Notes under the pieces: model-generated | The model's input: only the letters and a program-made list of their open reading frames with translations | Database searches by the model: none | Told to the model about the DNA's origin: nothing | DNA from: Persea americana | Lineage: Eukaryota; Streptophyta; Magnoliopsida; Laurales; Lauraceae | Direction: 5' to 3' | Assembly: GCA_029852735.1 (NCBI GenBank) | Contig: JAQQXO010000013.1 | Location: 868,001 to 932,000 of the forward strand | DNA length: 64,000 bases | Shown: positions 25,387 to 36,000 of the stretch, piece after piece | Layout of the letters: every line of letters begins with the position of its first letter | Numbering within the stretch: the first letter of the stretch is position 1 | Position numbers and translations under genes: made by a program

Positions 25387-25491
25387 CTACATGACATCGT
25401 CAGCTTGCCATTCCACTAAACGTTGCGGTTCACCGACCGCCTCCTCTGACTCCTCCTCAAGGGCAAAGACGGGAGCTGGACCTGAGTACCA
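25387..25491 (-). other. Acidic short reading frame in LTR of D (34 codons from Trp)
   Basis: From Trp (25489-25491) to a stop at 25387-25389 it reads WYSGPAPVFALEEESEEAV and ends EWQADDVM. Copies are at 33497-33601 and 41607-41711. A TGA lies four codons upstream with no ATG between, so as an unspliced frame it has no normal start. It aligns with the B frame at EEE-x-EE and at EWQ-x-x-DVM. Confidence 0.45.
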
Positions 25492-26456
25492 CAAAATGGG
25501 TCAGACACGACGGTCTGGCAGGTGGGTGAATAGATAAACCAAGAAAGAAATCAAACATATCATAGTTATAACGGAAACTGTCATAAAACAGGATGCATAG
25601 TTCATTTTAAAGTAACAATGCAATACAAATCATGCGGGGTATTCAAGGTACAGGAACTGACTAGATGGCAACCACACTAAAGCCAAATCCTCTCTATCAC
25701 TAGAGTGACGAGAGCACATTGCGTGCATTGGGCTCAATCACACGAAGTGACGAGAACCAATATTATAAACAGATACATATACATATAGCTAGGCAAGACC
25801 ACGGCCGCGAACCGGGTAACGGGACAGTACGGGATCCAAGTTGCAACTGGCGGGAGCACAGGGGGAGACCCAAGTCAGTTGATCAGACTGGCAAGGATGT
25901 CCAAGCTTAGTGGTGCCGACTCTTAGGTTACATGACAAATCCAAAACATATACAAAACTATATCAATATAAAACATGCGGGCAGGCGGGGCAGGGTGCTC
26001 GAAGGCACACACATTCAAATCATTCTCAGTTCATGTTTACACGGCTGGCAGGACATATCGGGTGTACAAATCGGAATTTGAGATAAAACCATTAAGATCG
26101 GGTAATTACATATATAATTTGAGTAAAACAAAGCAATAATTTCTTATATCATTAGGGACTAAATATTGAGGCTTCCATATTCAAGCAACATGTATAAGGA
26201 CCTTGTATGTCCATATAACCCTAATATGGTACTCGAATGATAGAGGACATACTAAGTTTTCTTATGCACGTTAATGAATCTAAAAGTCCCAATACCCTTT
26301 CCGAAATGGTGTTTCTTTCTATGACAATCTCCTTATGTCATCCCCTGGGTCTTTCCAAGGTGGTAGGGCATCAGAACAACCCATCCAAACCTTTTAATAT
26401 CATAACTGAACACAATGGAAAGAACTCAGGAATTCTGGGTAAAATTCGGTCACCTG

Positions 26457-26757
26457 TCGGTTAGCTGGCGGTTAGCCGTCGAGGTGATCGGCGGTTAGCC
26501 GCTGGCTGACCGCGGGCTGACCGCGGTTCACCCTGCTAAAATGTAGCATTCTGTGTTTCTAACCGCGCCTCTCGGCTACCTAGCGGTCACTGGGGTTTTG
26601 GACTGGCGGTTAGCCGTAAGGTGACCGCGCGGCTGACCGCGGTTTGCCTGTCAAAATGCAGCATTCTGTGTTTCTAACCGCATCTGGGTCGGCTAGCCGC
26701 CGGTCACCTGTCGGCTAGCCGCCGAGGTGACCGCCCGCTGACCGCGCAGCTGCGGGG
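26457..26757. repeat. GC-rich palindrome cluster in left LTR of D
   Basis: The block is dense in CGGTTAGCCG, TGACCGCGG and GGCTAGCCGCC words with spacer CATTCTGTGTTTCTAACCGC. It is homologous to the C cluster. Copies are at 34567-34867 and 42677-42977. Confidence 0.88.
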
Positions 26758-27603
26758 ACTACACATCAGGTGCAGATTTCAGTCATTTCTCACCCAAACT
26801 ATTTCACATTCATTCCAACCATTTTCTGATGTGGAATGGGTCCATTCCCTTCCATTTAACATTTACTCCTTTCCACCAACTACCATTCCACCAATGCATT
26901 TATTTCACCTACCAATCCAATTTCATTCAATGCAAATTCAAATCTCATTTAAGGGGGTCATACCAACCCAAAATAAACTTTCATGAATGCATGCATATAT
27001 TCTCATAAAACTAAATAAGAGAAAACCATGACAATAAATACATTTCCAAAGCATTATGAGACATAATGAATCAAATGACATATGAATAGCAAAATCCACA
27101 TTTTTGACAAAATAAGAACTTATTCAAATTGAATCCATTCATCCACTTGCCTTGGTCTCCAAGAATGCTAATCAAGCTCTAATCACTCTATCAAGCTCAA
27201 AATCTACAATCTACACAAAATCCCTAAAATACAATCATTACAAGCCCTAACAAGGCAAAACTATGAAATAGAAAGGGATAACTTCCAATAATGGAAATGA
27301 AGCATCCTCTAGACTAGAATAATCCAAATCTAAAAGATAAGAAGAAGGGCTTACATGGAAGTTCTTCAAATACACAAGGCTTGTTCAAAGAGGGTCCTTG
27401 AATGGTGGTTTCTCTCTAAAAATAGTACCAAGAAGGAGCTCTCATGGAGGGGAAGAAGATTGTAGCATCCACTTAGTCTTTAGCAAGAGATTGGGAGAGA
27501 TTGAGAGAAGAAGGAGCAAGAAGAAATGGAAGAACTCTAGGGCTGGGCTGGGATACCTTGTTCTCAAGAAATTGCAAGAAGAGGAAGAAGAAGAGGGCTT
27601 CTC

Positions 27604-27611
27604 CTTATATA
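27604..27611 (-). promoter_or_regulatory. Candidate TATA box of D LTR promoter
   Basis: The sense strand reads CTATATAAGGAG about 505 bases into the LTR, a reasonable place for the U3 core promoter. Copies are at 35714-35721 and 43824-43831; the active 5' LTR of the array would be the right-hand one. In C the same place reads CATATGAG, so the box looks lost. Confidence 0.55.
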
Positions 27612-27683
27612 GCTAAGGCAATGGGTCCCACAACTTAAAGGTCCAAAATGGGCTAAAACATCAATCTACGGGCTTCGGATGGA

Positions 27684-27714
27684 TTCGACGAAGAAGGAAG
27701 AATTGTTCGTCGAA
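27684..27714. promoter_or_regulatory. U3 inverted repeat TTCGACGAA-N13-TTCGTCGAA
   Basis: Perfect 9-bp inverted repeat with a 13-base spacer, about 75-110 bases upstream of the TATA box in the sense direction. Copies are at 35794-35824 and 43904-43934. B has a 7-bp version (44541-44547/44563-44569); in C the second arm is broken. It could be a regulatory palindrome or a hairpin. Confidence 0.5.
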
Positions 27715-28074
27715 ATTTCTACTTTCCAAAAAGTATATATTTTACTAGTTTCGGAGACATCGAAAATTGTGTCCAGATTTTGTGTAAAAAGACTGTTTTA
27801 CCCTTATCAATGGCAAAGTAGGGTTTAAAGGTCTCGGACGGGGACGGAGCAAATACGAAAGTTGTCGGGAATCATAAAATACATTCAACGGAGCAAATTA
27901 CCGATTTCCAGAATTATAACTAAATCTCCAAACTAATCAAGACACACTAAAAAGGAACCCCCAAAGGGCCCCACTAGATCAAAAGGATTCCCAAAACTAT
28001 TCAAAGCTATAAAAAGCTATTCTAATCCAGATATAACCAATTCCCACTAATCTCACTTATAACTAAAACACGTC

Positions 28075-31000
28075 TTAATTAACACTAATCGGAAACTCTC
28101 GGGGCGGGGTCTTACATCCTCCACCCCTTAGGGCATTTGGTCCACCAAATGAAACAAAAATACTAACCTCGGGTAGTAGATGCGGATACTTCTTCTGAAC
28201 TTGATCCCGTAATTCCCACGTTGCCTCTTCAGGTCCGTGATTTTCCCAGAGCACTTTCACCCATTGTATAGTCCTCGTTCTCAGTTCTTGTTCCTTCGTA
28301 TCGATGATCTGAATAGGCTTCTCGACATAGGTGGCATCTTCTCTGATCTCTAATGGTTCATGACGGAGTACATGTGATGGATCGGGGACGTACTTTTTCA
28401 ACATAGACACATGGAACACATTGTGTACGCCGGAAAGCTCAGGTGGTAAGGCTAATCTGTAAGCCACGTCACCAATCTTGCTCACAATATCATAGGGTCC
28501 AATGTATCTCCTAGATAATTTGCCTTTCTGACCGAATCTCAAAGTTCCTCTAGTAGGTGACACCTTCAAGAAAACCTTATCTCCTTCCTTAAAATGTAAG
28601 TCCCTTCGATGAGAGTCTGCATAACTCTTCTGTCTACTCCGGGCTACTTTCAGACGCTCTTGGATCAACTTGACTTTGTCACTGGTTTCACTCACCATAG
28701 TCGGTCCATGAAAACTGCGAATACCTACTTCTTCCCAACAAACTGGAGTTCTACACCTCCTACCATACAATGCCTCAAAAGGCGCCATTCCAATGCTCGA
28801 ATGATAACTGTTGTTGTAGGCGAACTCGCAAAGCGGTAGGGTCTCATCCCATTGAGTCTTGAAATCTAGTACACATGCTCGAAGCATATCTTCAAGGGTC
28901 TGAATTGTTCTTTCCGACTGACCATCTGTCTGTGGGTGATACGCTGTGCTGAACTGAAGCTTTGTTCCCATCGACTCATGCAAAGTCTTCCAGAATCTCG
29001 AGACGAATCTGCTATCTCTATCTGAAGTAATGGAGACTGGCTGCCCATGACGGCTGACAATCTCGTTGACAAACAACTCTGCGAGAGGTAACATATGCAT
29101 CTTCTCTCCGGTCTTCATCGGAATAAAATGAGCTGATTTGGTGAGACGGTCCACAATGACCCATATGGAGTTGTTCCCTTTTCTAGTCCTTGGCAATCCC
29201 GAGATGAAATCCATGGTGATATGTTCCCACTTCCATTCTGGTATCTCTAATGGCTGCAATAACCCTGGAGGTCTCTGATGTTCTGCCTTCACCAACTGAC
29301 ACGTCAAACATCGGGAAACGAAAGCTGCTATTTCCCTCTTCATGTTGTTCCACCAAAATCTGCCCTTCAGGTTCTGATACATCTTCGTGCTACCCGGATG
29401 CATGGAGTACTTCGTACTGTGCGCCTCTGTCATAATGTCGTTCTTCAAATCTTCAATGTTGGGCACGCATAGACGATCACGAAAGAATAAGACTCCATCT
29501 ACAATCCGAAAATCAGGACGTTCTGATATATGCTCTGAAATCTTGGCCAACTCTGGATCTTGCAATTGGCTGTCCTTGATCTTCCGAATGAACGAGGGTT
29601 CAGACACTGACATGTTGGCTAACATCACTCCCTCGCTTAGGGGCTGAAAATCTACTCCCAACTCTTCAAATTGCTGAAAGAAGCACGTAACTCTTAGGCT
29701 TGCCACACTAGCTGACTTCCTACTCAAGGCATCGGCTACTACATTTGCCTTACCCGGGTGGTACTTGATCGGAAAATCGTAATCTTTGATATACTCCATC
29801 CATCTTCTTTGTCTCATATTCAACTCCTTTTGTGAGAACAAATATTGTAGGCTGCGGTGATCGGAGTGGACTTCGAATTTCTCTCCGTAGAGGTAATGTC
29901 TCCACATCTTTAGTGCAAAAACGACCGCTGCTAACTCCAGGTCATGGGTTGCATAGTTCTTCTCGTGGTCCTTCAACTGACGTGACCCATACGCAACGAC
30001 TTTCCTATCTTGCATCAACACACAACCGAGTCCAATCTTCGAAGCATCTGTAAAGATAGTGTAACCGCCGCTCCCGGATGGTAAAGTGAGGACTGGTGCT
30101 GATGTTAATCTCTTTTTCAGCTCTTGGAAGCTGGTCTCGCATTGGTCTGTCCACACATAAGGTGCATTCTTCCTAGTCAACTTTGTCAATGAAGCTGCAA
30201 TCGACGAAAATCCTTGCACAAATCTTCGATAGTAACCCGCCAATCCAAGAAAACTTCTGATTTCTGACGCGTTCTTCGGTCTTTCCCACTTCACAACTGC
30301 TTCTATCTTGGCTGGGTCCACTGATAATCCTTCTTTGGAAATGATATGACCTAAAAATGCGACTTCTTCAAGCCAAAAATCGCACTTAGTGAGCTTCGCA
30401 TACAATTGGTTATCTCTTAGGAGTTGCAATGCTATTCTCAAATGCTCTTCATGCTCTTCTCTAGACTTAGAGTACACCAAAATATCATCAATAAACACCA
30501 CTGTAAATTGGTCTAAGTACTCCGCAAATATCTTGTTCATCAAAGCCATGAATACCGCTGGTGCATTCGTCAGTCCAAATGGCATCACTAGAAATTCATA
30601 GTGTCCATATCTCGTCCGGAACGCCGTCTTCGATACATCTGAATCTCTAACTCTCAGCTGATGGTAACCGGATCTTAGATCGATCTTCGAAAAATAAGCA
30701 GCACCTTGCAATTGGTCAAACAACTCATCTATCCTTGGCAATGGATACTTGTTCTTGATAGTAGCTTGGTTCAATTTCCGGTAATCAATACACATCCTCA
30801 TGGAACCGTCTTTCTTCTTGACGAATAAAACTGGAGCTCCCCAAGGTGAGACGCTCGGTCTAACAAAACCTTTATCCAACAATTCTTGCAACTGAATCTT
30901 CAGCTCTCCTAATTCCGCTGGAGCCATTCTGTATGGTGCAATAGATATCGGAGCGGTCCCCGGTAACAACTCAATGGTGAAGTCAATCTCCCTAACAGGT

Positions 31001-32967
31001 GGTAAACCTGGGATTTCTTCTGGAAAAATGTCTGGGAACTCGCAAACAATTGGGATCTCCTCCACCCCTTGGGACCGTTTATCCTCCGTGATAAATGCTA
31101 AATAGCATTCACATCCACTTCTCACTAGTCTATCAGCCTTCAATGCTGAGACGAATCTTGGACAAGAATTCTTCTTCTCCCCGTGGAACAAAACTCCCGC
31201 TGGGGTCTCCTCTAATTTGAACGTGAGGGTCTTATGGAAACAGTCCATCGTAGCATGGTATCCCGCTAACCAATCCATTCCTAAAATGACATCAAAGTCA
31301 AACATCTCCAACAAAATAAGATTCGCTGGTAACCCCACGTCTCCTATCTTAACAGCACATCTAGGATAGTATTTCCTACACACAACTTGTTTGCCTACGG
31401 GAGTGGACACCGTCAATACATACTCAAGTTCTCTAGCTGGCATATCAATCAACTTAGCAAATTTTGGAGACAAGAAGGAGTGCGTAGAGCCAGGGTCAAA
31501 CAAAACTTTAGCTTCAAATCCACAAACTAGGAGTGTACCTTCCACCACGTTATCTGCTGCCTCTGCATCAGCTTGGTTAATTGCATACACTTGTCCTCGC
31601 TGTTGAGGCCTGTTCTGAGCCTGTTGCTGCCTCCCTTGCTGTGCGTTCCTAAACTGCTGAGGGGGACGCTGATTCTGATTTTGTCCTTGATGACGAGCTT
31701 GATGCTGTTGTGGAGGTCTATATTGTTGCTGTGGAGCCTGCTGCTGGAGTGGCCTGGGCTGGTTCTGTACGGCTAGTGCGTTCTGAGGTGGTGCCTGGCG
31801 CTGTGTTGCTTGTTGTTGCTGATTCTGCCTGTTGTTACCTTGTCCAGCTTGCCTTGGGCAGTCTTTGAGCTGGTGTGCCATGGATCCACATCTGAAACAT
31901 GCTCCCGTAATCGTACGGCATTGAGCACTCTCATGGTTTTTACCACAATGAACGCAAACTAGAGCATTCTGCACGTTCTGTTCATGCCTCTGTCGCTTGT
32001 TCTGATGGTTCCTTGGTGGGTGATTCTGTTGGTGAGCTGGTGCCTTTCCTTGGATCTTGAGGATCTTGTTGTTCAGGTTCTCGAATTTGTAGGCCCTTCT
32101 CACAGCCTCTTCAAAAGTGACAGGTGGTACAACACCCGTGGCATCCCTTTCAATGATCGGGTTGAGTCCTTCGAGGAATCGCGTTATCTTCTTCTCCACA
32201 GTGTCAATTAACTCGGGGCCATATCGAGACAACCTCTCAAACTTCGTGAGGTACTCTTGCACGGTCGCGTTACCTTGTACGAGCTGCTGGAATTCAATTG
32301 CTTTTTGCCTCTTGACATGTGTCGGTACATACTTGTCACCGAATTGCCTCTTGAAACTTGCCCAAGCGTCTGCATCTGCTATGGTCCTATACTCAGCCTT
32401 GATTGTCTTCCACCATATGTCCGCTAGGCCCGTGAACAACGAAGCGGTGAGTTGCACTTGTTGTCTACCGGTACATCTGAATATCTCGAAGATGTTCTCT
32501 GTCTGCTCCAACCAGTCGTCTGCAGCTAGTGGGTCCTCATGCCCAGTGAACTCCTTGGGACCCCTCTTCCTAAACTTTTCGAACAACGCATTGGGATCAT
32601 GTTCCCTATTGTTGATGACAATCTGAGTGCCTGGAGGTTGTGCTGGTGCCGGTTCAGGTCTCCTTTCTAACACTTCTAACAGTTGCCTTTGCATCGTAGC
32701 CATCTCCCTAGCATGCTCTTCATCCTTTCTGGCCATTTGGTCTTGCAATCTGGCTTGGTTCTCATTGGCTTGACGTTGCTGGTCAAGCATGGCTTGCATC
32801 ATCTGTTGGAATTGATTCTGCATGTTTGGATCTGGAGTACCGTTTCCTAGTGGCCCGGTGTGCCCACTATTGCTCGCGGTGGGATTGTCGGTTACGGGTC
32901 TTTTTCGAGGTGGCATATCACTGTAAAACAAATTGTTAGCACAAAAAATCATATAAAGGTTATACAT
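28075..32967 (-). CDS. D gag-pol polyprotein, left copy (open frame)
   Basis: Single 1630-codon frame. The likely start is Met18 (MPPRKRP); the first 17 codons are probably leader. Domains: gag core about 120-290, zinc knuckles 338-370 (second CFRCGSMAHQLKDC), protease 485-580, reverse transcriptase about 670-850 with FIDD at 825-828, RNase H about 970-1090 (FTDAS, HDLELA), integrase zinc finger about 1183-1223, integrase core Asp1253, Asp1316, Glu1352 (35-residue last spacing), GPY/F motif (RRYIGPYDI), chromodomain-like tail about 1548-1600. Two oddities: the protease active site reads Asp-Pro-Gly (491-493) instead of Asp-Ser/Thr-Gly, and the frame continues past LLPEV through the polypurine tract about 40 bases into the LTR. 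The proteins would copy and integrate the element; the Pro substitution may disable maturation. Confidence 0.93.
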   Translation of the reverse strand: MYNLYMIFCANNLFYSDMPPRKRPVTDNPTASNSGHTGPLGNGTPDPNMQNQFQQMMQAMLDQQRQANENQARLQDQMARKDEEHAREMATMQRQLLEVLERRPEPAPAQPPGTQIVINNREHDPNALFEKFRKRGPKEFTGHEDPLAADDWLEQTENIFEIFRCTGRQQVQLTASLFTGLADIWWKTIKAEYRTIADADAWASFKRQFGDKYVPTHVKRQKAIEFQQLVQGNATVQEYLTKFERLSRYGPELIDTVEKKITRFLEGLNPIIERDATGVVPPVTFEEAVRRAYKFENLNNKILKIQGKAPAHQQNHPPRNHQNKRQRHEQNVQNALVCVHCGKNHESAQCRTITGACFRCGSMAHQLKDCPRQAGQGNNRQNQQQQATQRQAPPQNALAVQNQPRPLQQQAPQQQYRPPQQHQARHQGQNQNQRPPQQFRNAQQGRQQQAQNRPQQRGQVYAINQADAEAADNVVEGTLLVCGFEAKVLFDPGSTHSFLSPKFAKLIDMPARELEYVLTVSTPVGKQVVCRKYYPRCAVKIGDVGLPANLILLEMFDFDVILGMDWLAGYHATMDCFHKTLTFKLEETPAGVLFHGEKKNSCPRFVSALKADRLVRSGCECYLAFITEDKRSQGVEEIPIVCEFPDIFPEEIPGLPPVREIDFTIELLPGTAPISIAPYRMAPAELGELKIQLQELLDKGFVRPSVSPWGAPVLFVKKKDGSMRMCIDYRKLNQATIKNKYPLPRIDELFDQLQGAAYFSKIDLRSGYHQLRVRDSDVSKTAFRTRYGHYEFLVMPFGLTNAPAVFMALMNKIFAEYLDQFTVVFIDDILVYSKSREEHEEHLRIALQLLRDNQLYAKLTKCDFWLEEVAFLGHIISKEGLSVDPAKIEAVVKWERPKNASEIRSFLGLAGYYRRFVQGFSSIAASLTKLTRKNAPYVWTDQCETSFQELKKRLTSAPVLTLPSGSGGYTIFTDASKIGLGCVLMQDRKVVAYGSRQLKDHEKNYATHDLELAAVVFALKMWRHYLYGEKFEVHSDHRSLQYLFSQKELNMRQRRWMEYIKDYDFPIKYHPGKANVVADALSRKSASVASLRVTCFFQQFEELGVDFQPLSEGVMLANMSVSEPSFIRKIKDSQLQDPELAKISEHISERPDFRIVDGVLFFRDRLCVPNIEDLKNDIMTEAHSTKYSMHPGSTKMYQNLKGRFWWNNMKREIAAFVSRCLTCQLVKAEHQRPPGLLQPLEIPEWKWEHITMDFISGLPRTRKGNNSIWVIVDRLTKSAHFIPMKTGEKMHMLPLAELFVNEIVSRHGQPVSITSDRDSRFVSRFWKTLHESMGTKLQFSTAYHPQTDGQSERTIQTLEDMLRACVLDFKTQWDETLPLCEFAYNNSYHSSIGMAPFEALYGRRCRTPVCWEEVGIRSFHGPTMVSETSDKVKLIQERLKVARSRQKSYADSHRRDLHFKEGDKVFLKVSPTRGTLRFGQKGKLSRRYIGPYDIVSKIGDVAYRLALPPELSGVHNVFHVSMLKKYVPDPSHVLRHEPLEIREDATYVEKPIQIIDTKEQELRTRTIQWVKVLWENHGPEEATWELRDQVQKKYPHLLPEVSIFVSFGGPNALRGGGCKTPPREFPISVN
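28117..28130 (-). other. Polypurine tract of D, left unit
   Basis: The sense strand reads TAAGGGGTGGAGGA next to the LTR. It is inside the open polyprotein frame and encodes LRGG. The copy for the right unit is at 36227-36240. Confidence 0.85.
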
Positions 32968-33086
32968 TGCTCACACGAGTCTAACTAACGAAAAGTCTAA
33001 CAAGAAGTCTAACGGATCCTCGCCACGTCCTTAGGATTTCTAGTTTCTTTTAATTGCCTGAAACACGTCTCGCTCTGATACCAGCC
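32968..33086 (-). promoter_or_regulatory. Leader and primer binding site of D, left unit
   Basis: The sense strand reads TGGTATCAGAGC at 33072-33083, a full match to the tRNA-iMet primer type, three bases from the middle LTR. The leader runs on to gag. The right-unit copy is 41078-41196, with its primer site at 41182-41193. Confidence 0.88.
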
Positions 33087-36000
33087 TGTCACGACCCCGG
33101 ACCGGGGGCCCGGGACCGCGACGGGGGTGGTATGATGAAGAACCACCCCTAGATAATAATTATACAATCCCTTAATTTCCCACAGGTTTCCGCGGTGAGG
33201 ATTCCTCATACACTCATAGAACATTTATATTGGTGCGGAAGCGTGTAGCAAATCAAACTCTTATTCCAATCACATCAAATAAGACTGCTAATAAACAAGT
33301 ATAGCATAATGTCAGAGTGAGCAATGATCTCATTAGCATTTCCCAAAATATGAAGTTAAAGTTTAAACAAAAGATCAAGTTAAATTTACATTCCCCAAAA
33401 ATAAAGGCCAACAAAGGCCGATACAACCCAAAAGTATAAAACAGTATCATTCTCAAAATTCCCAAAATGTTCGCAGCTCCGAGCTAGACCGAATGTCTAC
33501 ATGACATCGTCAGCTTGCCATTCCACTAAACGTTGCGGTTCACCGACCGCCTCCTCTGACTCCTCCTCAAGGGCAAAGACGGGAGCTGGACCTGAGTACC
33601 ACAAAATGGGTCAGACACGACGGTCTGGCAGGTGGGTGAATAGATAAACCAAGAAAGAAATCAAACATATCATAGTTATAACGGAAACTGTCATAAAACA
33701 GGATGCATAGTTCATTTTAAAGTAACAATGCAATACAAATCATGCGGGGTATTCAAGGTACAGGAACTGACTAGATGGCAACCACACTAAAGCCAAATCC
33801 TCTCTATCACTAGAGTGACGAGAGCACATTGCGTGCATTGGGCTCAATCACACGAAGTGACGAGAACCAATATTATAAACAGATACATATACATATAGCT
33901 AGGCAAGACCACGGCCGCGAACCGGGTAACGGGACAGTACGGGATCCAAGTTGCAACTGGCGGGAGCACAGGGGGAGACCCAAGTCAGTTGATCAGACTG
34001 GCAAGGATGTCCAAGCTTAGTGGTGCCGACTCTTAGGTTACATGACAAATCCAAAACATATACAAAACTATATCAATATAAAACATGCGGGCAGGCGGGG
34101 CAGGGTGCTCGAAGGCACACACATTCAAATCATTCTCAGTTCATGTTTACACGGCTGGCAGGACATATCGGGTGTACAAATCGGAATTTGAGATAAAACC
34201 ATTAAGATCGGGTAATTACATATATAATTTGAGTAAAACAAAGCAATAATTTCTTATATCATTAGGGACTAAATATTGAGGCTTCCATATTCAAGCAACA
34301 TGTATAAGGACCTTGTATGTCCATATAACCCTAATATGGTACTCGAATGATAGAGGACATACTAAGTTTTCTTATGCACGTTAATGAATCTAAAAGTCCC
34401 AATACCCTTTCCGAAATGGTGTTTCTTTCTATGACAATCTCCTTATGTCATCCCCTGGGTCTTTCCAAGGTGGTAGGGCATCAGAACAACCCATCCAAAC
34501 CTTTTAATATCATAACTGAACACAATGGAAAGAACTCAGGAATTCTGGGTAAAATTCGGTCACCTGTCGGTTAGCTGGCGGTTAGCCGTCGAGGTGATCG
34601 GCGGTTAGCCGCTGGCTGACCGCGGGCTGACCGCGGTTCACCCTGCTAAAATGTAGCATTCTGTGTTTCTAACCGCGCCTCTCGGCTACCTAGCGGTCAC
34701 TGGGGTTTTGGACTGGCGGTTAGCCGTAAGGTGACCGCGCGGCTGACCGCGGTTTGCCTGTCAAAATGCAGCATTCTGTGTTTCTAACCGCATCTGGGTC
34801 GGCTAGCCGCCGGTCACCTGTCGGCTAGCCGCCGAGGTGACCGCCCGCTGACCGCGCAGCTGCGGGGACTACACATCAGGTGCAGATTTCAGTCATTTCT
34901 CACCCAAACTATTTCACATTCATTCCAACCATTTTCTGATGTGGAATGGGTCCATTCCCTTCCATTTAACATTTACTCCTTTCCACCAACTACCATTCCA
35001 CCAATGCATTTATTTCACCTACCAATCCAATTTCATTCAATGCAAATTCAAATCTCATTTAAGGGGGTCATACCAACCCAAAATAAACTTTCATGAATGC
35101 ATGCATATATTCTCATAAAACTAAATAAGAGAAAACCATGACAATAAATACATTTCCAAAGCATTATGAGACATAATGAATCAAATGACATATGAATAGC
35201 AAAATCCACATTTTTGACAAAATAAGAACTTATTCAAATTGAATCCATTCATCCACTTGCCTTGGTCTCCAAGAATGCTAATCAAGCTCTAATCACTCTA
35301 TCAAGCTCAAAATCTACAATCTACACAAAATCCCTAAAATACAATCATTACAAGCCCTAACAAGGCAAAACTATGAAATAGAAAGGGATAACTTCCAATA
35401 ATGGAAATGAAGCATCCTCTAGACTAGAATAATCCAAATCTAAAAGATAAGAAGAAGGGCTTACATGGAAGTTCTTCAAATACACAAGGCTTGTTCAAAG
35501 AGGGTCCTTGAATGGTGGTTTCTCTCTAAAAATAGTACCAAGAAGGAGCTCTCATGGAGGGGAAGAAGATTGTAGCATCCACTTAGTCTTTAGCAAGAGA
35601 TTGGGAGAGATTGAGAGAAGAAGGAGCAAGAAGAAATGGAAGAACTCTAGGGCTGGGCTGGGATACCTTGTTCTCAAGAAATTGCAAGAAGAGGAAGAAG
35701 AAGAGGGCTTCTCCTTATATAGCTAAGGCAATGGGTCCCACAACTTAAAGGTCCAAAATGGGCTAAAACATCAATCTACGGGCTTCGGATGGATTCGACG
35801 AAGAAGGAAGAATTGTTCGTCGAAATTTCTACTTTCCAAAAAGTATATATTTTACTAGTTTCGGAGACATCGAAAATTGTGTCCAGATTTTGTGTAAAAA
35901 GACTGTTTTACCCTTATCAATGGCAAAGTAGGGTTTAAAGGTCTCGGACGGGGACGGAGCAAATACGAAAGTTGTCGGGAATCATAAAATACATTCAACG

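Larger units (their letters stand above)
24977..28116 (-). repeat. Array D left LTR
   Basis: 3140-bp LTR, TGTCACGACCCCGG to GGGGTCTTACA on the plus strand. Landmarks: acidic frame 25387-25491, hairpin 25502-25517, palindrome cluster 26457-26757, AAGGCAAGT 27145-27153 (minus), TATATAAG box 27604-27611 (minus), 9-bp inverted repeat 27684-27692/27706-27714. Confidence 0.96.

Noticed and set aside
32117..32626. Plus-strand 169-codon frame, repeated at 40227-40736
   Set aside because: Antisense of D gag, repeated only because the array is tandem.
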